A stretch of 64,000 nucleotides of DNA from an uncultured Eubacteriales bacterium (lineage in GTDB: Bacteria; Bacillota; Clostridia; Oscillospirales; Oscillospiraceae), in NCBI GenBank assembly GCA_900552015.1, contig URXY01000004.1, positions 1 through 64,000 on the forward strand. The letters are read 5' to 3'. Position 1 is the stretch's first letter, and every line of letters begins with the position of its first letter. The notes below the pieces were generated by a model, which was not told the DNA's origin, ran no database searches, and worked only from the letters and a program-made list of their open reading frames with translations. This document shows, in pieces, positions 59,679 to 64,000 of this stretch. Both the position numbers and the translations under genes were made by a program.

Positions 59679-60809
59679 ATGAAAGTCTTGATTTTAAGCT
59701 GCAACACCGGCGAGGGGCACAACTCCTGCGCCGCGGCGCTCGCGGAGGAGTGCCGCCTTCAGAACATCCCCTGCGACACCGAGGACGCCCTGCGCTTCAT
59801 CTCGCCCGAGGTCTCGCGCTTTATCTCCAACTGGCATGTGCGCATCTACCGCCACGCGCCGGGCCTGTTCCGCGTGGGCTACCGTGCGGCGGAGGACCAT
59901 CCCGCACAGTTTCACGAGGGCTCCGCGCTCTACCGGTACCTCACGCAGGGGGCGGAGACGCTCAGCGGCTTCATCGCCGGCAGCGGGTACGATACCGTCA
60001 TCTGCACGCACACCTTCGCGGCCCTCATGGTCAGCGAGGTCGTGAAGACGCACCTTCCGGACCTCAAGACCTGCTTCATCGCAACAGACTACACCTGCTC
60101 GCCCAGCGTGAAGGACAGCTCGCTCGACCGCTATTTCATCCCCGCGACCTCGCTGGGCTCGGACTTTCTCGGCGGCGGCATCACGCCTGAGCGGATGCGT
60201 GCCTGCGGTATCCCCGTGCGCCAGATGTTCCAGTCCCACGGCCGCAAGGAGGAGGCCAAGCGCGCCTTCGGCATCCCGGCGGACCACCGCCACCTTGTGA
60301 TGATGTGCGGCAGCATGGGCTGCGGCCCCATCATGAGCATCGCCCGCCGCATCGGGCGAGATCTCCCCGACGATCAGGACCTCACGATCGTCTGCGGCAC
60401 GAACGACCGGCTCTTCGACCGCCTCTCCCGCCGGTTTTACGGCGTAAAGAACGTCCATATCCTCTCCTACGTCAAGGACATGGCCCTGCTCATGGACTCG
60501 GCGGACCTCTATCTCACAAAGCCTGGCGGCATCAGCGTGACTGAGGCGGCGTCGATGCGCCTTCCCATGGTGTTTATCGACGCGGTCGCGGGCTGCGAGG
60601 AGTACAATAAAGACTTCTTCCTGCGCACGGGCGGCGCAGCCACAGGCAAAACGCCTGCCGAGATCGCACGCGTGAGCCTGAAGCTCCTCAGCGATGAAAA
60701 CACGCTCGAAAAAATGGGCGATGCGCTGGATACCGCCGTGCCGCACGACGCGGCGGCGAATATCCTCTCGGAGATGACCGAAGCGGAAGAGGAGGGAGAG
60801 CTGGCATGA
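59679..60809 (+). CDS. MGDG-synthase/UgtP-like glycosyltransferase
   Basis: 376 aa, GT-B fold. N-terminal LSCNTGEGHNSCAAAL at residue 6 is the MGDG synthase-type acceptor loop; C-terminal VCGTNDRL near 245 and the nucleotide-sugar motif TKPGGISVTEA near 285 are GT28-like. It probably transfers glucose or galactose to diacylglycerol at the membrane face. It starts 16 nt after the CrtO-like gene and overlaps the PAP2 gene by 4 nt, forming a lipid-glycosylation operon. Confidence 0.88.
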   Translation: MKVLILSCNTGEGHNSCAAALAEECRLQNIPCDTEDALRFISPEVSRFISNWHVRIYRHAPGLFRVGYRAAEDHPAQFHEGSALYRYLTQGAETLSGFIAGSGYDTVICTHTFAALMVSEVVKTHLPDLKTCFIATDYTCSPSVKDSSLDRYFIPATSLGSDFLGGGITPERMRACGIPVRQMFQSHGRKEEAKRAFGIPADHRHLVMMCGSMGCGPIMSIARRIGRDLPDDQDLTIVCGTNDRLFDRLSRRFYGVKNVHILSYVKDMALLMDSADLYLTKPGGISVTEAASMRLPMVFIDAVAGCEEYNKDFFLRTGGAATGKTPAEIARVSLKLLSDENTLEKMGDALDTAVPHDAAANILSEMTEAEEEGELA

Positions 60810-61495
60810 TCAAGCCCTATGTCGACTACCGCAAGTTCCGCTTCAGCAAGCTGAGCACACCAGAATTTTCCCACGTATGGCTGCTGCTCTTCTGGCCCGT
60901 CTTCGGGCTCGGTTTTTCATATGTCGAGCGCTTCTACCCCGTAACGCATTACATCGAGATGCACTGCGCGCTCGACGACCTCATCCCCTTCAACGAGTGG
61001 TTCCTCATCCCGTACTTATTCTGGTTCGTCTACCTTATCGGTGCGGTCGCCTACACGTTCTTTTTCGACGTGCCGGGCTTTCGCCGCATGATGCATTTCG
61101 TGATGATCACCTACTCGGCGACCCTTCTCATCTACTTTCTCTTCCCCACCTGCCAGATGCTGCGGCCCGAGGTCTTCCCGCGTGACAACGTGCTCACACG
61201 CTTTATCGCTGGCTTCTACGTGTTCGATACGAACACGAACGTCTGTCCCTCGCTGCACGTCATCGGCTCGCTGGCGGCGTTCTTCGCCTTCTGGCACACG
61301 CCGATCTTCTCCACAAGGGGCTGGCGCATCGCCTCCGGCATCACGGCGTTTTTCATCAGCATTTCGACCGTCTTTATGAAGCAGCACTCCGTGCTCGACG
61401 TGCTCGCCGCCCTCCCGCTGTGCGCGATAGGTTACTATTTTGCCTATGTGCACAAGCCGAAGCGCACCCGCGCGAAAGCGGTCATTGAGAAATAG
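60806..61495 (+). CDS. PAP2-like membrane phosphatase/transferase
   Basis: 229 aa, six transmembrane helices. The active-site pattern of the PAP2/inositol-phosphorylceramide-synthase-like group is seen in CPSLHVIGS near 150 and KQHSVLDVLA near 192. The first motif K-x6-RP is not evident. It may dephosphorylate phosphatidate to supply diacylglycerol for the glycosyltransferase upstream, with which it overlaps by 4 nt. Last gene of the module; only a weak hairpin follows. Confidence 0.85.
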   Translation: MIKPYVDYRKFRFSKLSTPEFSHVWLLLFWPVFGLGFSYVERFYPVTHYIEMHCALDDLIPFNEWFLIPYLFWFVYLIGAVAYTFFFDVPGFRRMMHFVMITYSATLLIYFLFPTCQMLRPEVFPRDNVLTRFIAGFYVFDTNTNVCPSLHVIGSLAAFFAFWHTPIFSTRGWRIASGITAFFISISTVFMKQHSVLDVLAALPLCAIGYYFAYVHKPKRTRAKAVIEK

Positions 61496-61685
61496 ATATC
61501 CTCTCAGCAGAAGCGTCATGCTCCTGCTGATTTTATACAGCCATATCCACCGCTTTACAGTGCGAAAGTGCATATATGCGTGTATAAATGTATAATTTGA
61601 AGCCTTTTTGTGCTGTTTTCCCGTTTTCTGTACGAGTTGCACAGAAAAGCTTTTGTTTTTGTCTCTTTTTTTGAATCAAAAATCA

Positions 61686-61714
61686 TTGACAACGAATAAA
61701 TAAACATCTATACT
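61686..61714 (+). promoter_or_regulatory. Promoter of the amino acid ABC operon
   Basis: TTGACA (61686-61691), 17 nt, TATACT (61709-61714), the best consensus promoter in the window. The AT-rich stretch before it (61500-61680) holds no gene. Confidence 0.9.
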
Positions 61715-61719
61715 CTCAT

Positions 61720-61757
61720 TATCGTTTATGAAACGAATGAAAATTCGTCCAACGATA
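61720..61757 (+). promoter_or_regulatory. Nested hairpin in the ABC operon leader
   Basis: Outer arms TATCGTT and AACGATA enclose a stem ACGAAT-GAAA-ATTCGT; an alternative palindrome TCGTTT-ATG-AAACGA overlaps the 5' part. It begins at the transcription start, so it could be an operator or a message-stabilising hairpin. Confidence 0.6.
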
Positions 61758-61804
61758 AAATAATATACAAGATGGAATGAAATTCAAAAAGGAGCGAAAT
61801 CACC

Positions 61805-62671
61805 ATGAAAAAGTTCACTGCACTGATGCTGGCTCTGATGATGAGCCTTTCGCTGGTCGCCTGCGGCAATAAGACCGACGACAGCAACACCCCCGCCGAT
61901 GATACCAACACCGACAGCAACACCGAGCAGACCGGCGGCACGCTGGTGCTCGGCACCTCCGCCGACTATGCCCCGTACGAGTTCATGTATGCCGATGACA
62001 ACGGCAACATGCAGTACGCCGGTATCGACATTTCTGCCGCGCAGTACATCGCTGACGAGATGGGCATGGAGCTGCAGGTCGAGAACATGAACTTCGACTA
62101 TCTGCTCACCTCCCTTGCCAAGGGCGACTATGACATGGTCATGGCGGCCATGGAGGCCACGGAGGAGCGCCTCAACTCCGCCGACTTCTCCGATCCCTAC
62201 TACACCGATATCCCCCCGATGATCCTCGTCAAGGCTGACGCTGCCGATCAGTACGCCACCCTCGCCGACTTTGCCGGCAAGAGCGTCGGCGCACAGGCCG
62301 CCACCACCAAGGAGACCATCGTCACCGACCAGATGGAGGGTGCAAACCTCGTTTCTCTGACGCTCGTGACCGACCTTGTCAACGAGCTGGTCTATGACAA
62401 GATCGACGCGGTCGTGCTTGATGGCGCTGTCGCACAGGAATATGTGGATGCCAACCCCGATCTGGCCATCGCCGGTGCCTCCTCCGAGCTCGGCGAAGCC
62501 CAGCCCTACTGCATCGCTGTTGCCAAGGGCGACCCCAAGGGCCTGCTGCCCGGCATCAACGAGGCCATCGCCAAGATGACTTCCGAGAACAAGATGGAAG
62601 AGTTCATCGCCGCTGCCGATGAGCTGAGCGGCAAGGCCGTCGAGGTCACCCCGGACGCTCCTGCGGCCTAA
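61805..62671 (+). CDS. Polar amino acid ABC transporter substrate-binding lipoprotein
   Basis: 288 aa. Lipoprotein signal with cysteine near 20 (LVACGNKTDD), Asp/Thr/Asn linker, then SBP_bac_3 fold: LVLGTSADYAPYEFMY near 48, GIDISAAQYIADEMG near 75, NFDYLLTSLAKGDYDMVMAAM near 98 (in part) and the ligand-binding segment VGAQAATTKE near 160. It binds a polar amino acid such as glutamine, arginine or cystine; specificity cannot be read. AAAGGAG 9 nt before the ATG. A 16-bp hairpin separates it from the permease gene. Confidence 0.92.
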   Translation: MKKFTALMLALMMSLSLVACGNKTDDSNTPADDTNTDSNTEQTGGTLVLGTSADYAPYEFMYADDNGNMQYAGIDISAAQYIADEMGMELQVENMNFDYLLTSLAKGDYDMVMAAMEATEERLNSADFSDPYYTDIPPMILVKADAADQYATLADFAGKSVGAQAATTKETIVTDQMEGANLVSLTLVTDLVNELVYDKIDAVVLDGAVAQEYVDANPDLAIAGASSELGEAQPYCIAVAKGDPKGLLPGINEAIAKMTSENKMEEFIAAADELSGKAVEVTPDAPAA

Positions 62672-62711
62672 GTTCTCCCCTTAATTTGCTCTCTTCTCAC
62701 TATCTCTCATT

Positions 62712-62750
62712 GCCAAAGAGCAAAGCCCCCAAATGGCTTTGCTCTTTGGC
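62712..62750 (+). promoter_or_regulatory. Hairpin between binding protein and permease genes
   Basis: A perfect 16-bp stem (GCCAAAGAGCAAAGCC with its complement) around CCCAAAT, no T-tract. Probably a 3' stabiliser that keeps binding-protein mRNA in excess. Confidence 0.75.
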
Positions 62751-62784
62751 GTCTCTATGAAAATCTTGAAAGGAGATCTCTCCC

Positions 62785-63528
62785 ATGGATCTTGCCACAT
62801 GGTGGAGCGGCCTTTTTACCGGCATGTCGCCGGCGTCGTTCATCAACTTTTCCTTCCTGCCGAAGTACGGTGTGTACTTCCTGCAGGCGCTCGGCTACAC
62901 GCTCCTGCTGGCCGTTGTTTCGGTCGCACTGGCGGTCATCCCGGCGCTGCTGCTCGCGTTCATGCGCCTGAGCAAGAATCGATTCGTGCGCGGCGTTTCG
63001 GGCGCGTACATCGCGATCTTCCGCTCTACGCCGCTGCTCGTGCAGCTCTCGATCATCTACTTCGGTCTCTTTGGCGCGATCTCCATCCCGCGCCTGTACC
63101 TCTTCGGCTTTATCGACATTTCGCGCTTCATCCCCGGCGTCGTGGCCCTCGCGCTCAACAGCTCGGCCTATGTCGCTGAGATCTTCCGCGCAGGCATTCT
63201 TGCTGTCGACGCAGGCCAGACCGAGGCCGCGCGCTCGCTGGGTCTCTCCGCCACGCAGGCGATGAAGCTCGTCGTGCTTCCGCAGGCCATCAAGAATGTT
63301 CTGCCCGCGCTCGGCAACGAAGTGGTCACCATGGTCAAGGAATCGTCCATCTGCTCCACGCTCGGCATGGTCGAGTTGATGTTTGCCGCGAAGACCGTGG
63401 CGACGTCTACCTACATTTCCCTCGCGCCTTACGTGCTGGCGGCGCTGATGTATTTCTGCATCACCTACCCCGCCGGCAAGGCGATCGAAGCGCTCGAAAG
63501 GAGGATGCGTCGTGGCGACAAGCACTAA
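62785..63528 (+). CDS. Polar amino acid ABC transporter permease
   Basis: 247 aa, HisM/GlnP family with about five helices. FLQALGYTLLLAVVSVALAV near 33 opens the domain; the EAA coupling loop is EAARSLGLSATQAMKLVVLPQA near 150 (in part), and NEVVTMVKESSICSTLG follows. It forms a homodimeric or mixed pore. AAAGGAGA ribosome site. Its last 17 nt overlap the ATPase gene start. Confidence 0.94.
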   Translation: MDLATWWSGLFTGMSPASFINFSFLPKYGVYFLQALGYTLLLAVVSVALAVIPALLLAFMRLSKNRFVRGVSGAYIAIFRSTPLLVQLSIIYFGLFGAISIPRLYLFGFIDISRFIPGVVALALNSSAYVAEIFRAGILAVDAGQTEAARSLGLSATQAMKLVVLPQAIKNVLPALGNEVVTMVKESSICSTLGMVELMFAAKTVATSTYISLAPYVLAALMYFCITYPAGKAIEALERRMRRGDKH

Positions 63529-64000
63529 TTCTCTCATCCGCGTGACGGACGTCTGCAAGGAGTACAACGGCGGCAGCGTCCACGCGCTCTCCCACTGCAA
63601 TTTAAGCGTGAAAAAGGGCGAGGTCGTGGCCATCATCGGCCCCTCCGGCAGCGGCAAATCGACGCTGCTGCGCTGCCTGAACCTCCTCGAGCAGCCGACC
63701 TCCGGCACCATTTACTTCAAGGACGTCGCCCTCAACGGCAAGAAGGTCAACTTGGACCTCCACCGCCGCGAGATGGGCATGGTGTTCCAGCACTTCAACC
63801 TCTTCCCGCATATGACGGTCAAGAAGAACATCACCCTCGCACCCGTCAAGCTGGGTCTCAAATCTCAGGCGGAGGCCGACGAGCAGGCCATGGCGCTGCT
63901 TGAGCGCATCGGCCTTGCCGACAAGGCGAATGAGTATCCCGCGATGCTCTCCGGCGGGCAGAAGCAGCGTATCGCCATCGTGCGCGCGCTCGCCATGGCG
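63512..64000 (+). CDS. Polar amino acid ABC transporter ATPase (cut by window end)
   Basis: Starts with GTG at 63512, 7 nt after AAAGGAGG, and overlaps the permease stop. The 163 visible residues include Walker A GPSGSGKST near 40, Q-loop MVFQHFNLFPHM near 88 and the ABC signature LSGGQKQR near 148; Walker B lies beyond the window. GlnQ/HisP-type motor for the preceding permease. Complete length would be about 250 aa. Confidence 0.95.
   Translation, partial: MATSTNSLIRVTDVCKEYNGGSVHALSHCNLSVKKGEVVAIIGPSGSGKSTLLRCLNLLEQPTSGTIYFKDVALNGKKVNLDLHRREMGMVFQHFNLFPHMTVKKNITLAPVKLGLKSQAEADEQAMALLERIGLADKANEYPAMLSGGQKQRIAIVRALAMA

Noticed and set aside
1..64000. Prophage, transposase or secretion-system genes
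   Set aside because: No integrase, transposase, capsid or conjugation gene was found in any frame; the only foreign-looking DNA is the short protease islet.

Overview
The window comes from a GC-rich anaerobic Firmicute, most likely an Oscillospiraceae-type gut Clostridium. The evidence is sporulation genes (spoIIE, ytvI), a CIRCE operator ahead of groESL, a T-box ahead of a class II glycyl-tRNA synthetase, the rimP-nusA-ylxRQ-infB operon, and no outer-membrane genes. This placement is inference from gene content; no 16S gene is present. I saw no tRNA, rRNA or CRISPR array.

Region 1 (1-15.7 kb) is a purine-catabolism locus of the ygeY/hydA/ygfK/ssnA type known from E. coli and from uric-acid-degrading gut anaerobes. 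It holds ygeY, a divergent YheO-like PAS/HTH regulator, two fold-type-II PLP enzymes (one unassigned, one threonine-synthase-like), a dihydropyrimidinase operon with a membrane protein and an acyltransferase, an S-layer-anchored 5'-nucleotidase, ygfK and ssnA. A probable 6S RNA lies upstream of ssnA. The nucleotidase could supply nucleosides outside the cell, and the amidohydrolases and PLP enzymes could open and strip the purine skeleton. The xdh-type hydroxylases and ygeW are not in the window.

Region 2 (15.7-31 kb) carries a DUF1292 gene, a class A penicillin-binding protein, ytvI, an AT-rich foreign islet with a ClpP-fold (SDH-type) protease, groESL with CIRCE and its promoter, a lipid kinase, an alanyl-tRNA editing protein, a coupled LTA-synthase-like/NagZ-like pair, and T-box-glyS.

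Region 3 (31-50 kb) is core: SPFH plus an unusual HTH-NfeD fusion, an rRNA methyltransferase, a formimidoylglutamase, lepA with an XRE regulator, spoIIE, and the long operon rimP-nusA-ylxR-ylxQ-infB-rbfA-nrnA-GNAT-truB-ribF.

Region 4 (50-64 kb) holds a MATE exporter, a small autonomous hydrophobic-peptide gene, a complete liv transporter (livJHMGF), a two-component system, a three-gene lipid glycosylation module (CrtO-like acyltransferase, MGDG-synthase-like glycosyltransferase, PAP2) and a polar amino acid ABC transporter cut by the window end.

The least explained signal is a set of modular, self-complementary intergenic repeats. One family has variable hairpins, often with a CGCA loop, a fixed 12-nt linker and a conserved 33-bp palindrome (near 6, 23105 and 31013, partial at 44935). 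A second hairpin family is at 34430 and 51671. Stems change while pairing is kept. Other notable points are an apparent AUA start codon in the purine regulator, paired operators ahead of the HTH-NfeD gene, and a foreign islet that carries a host-like promoter at one edge.
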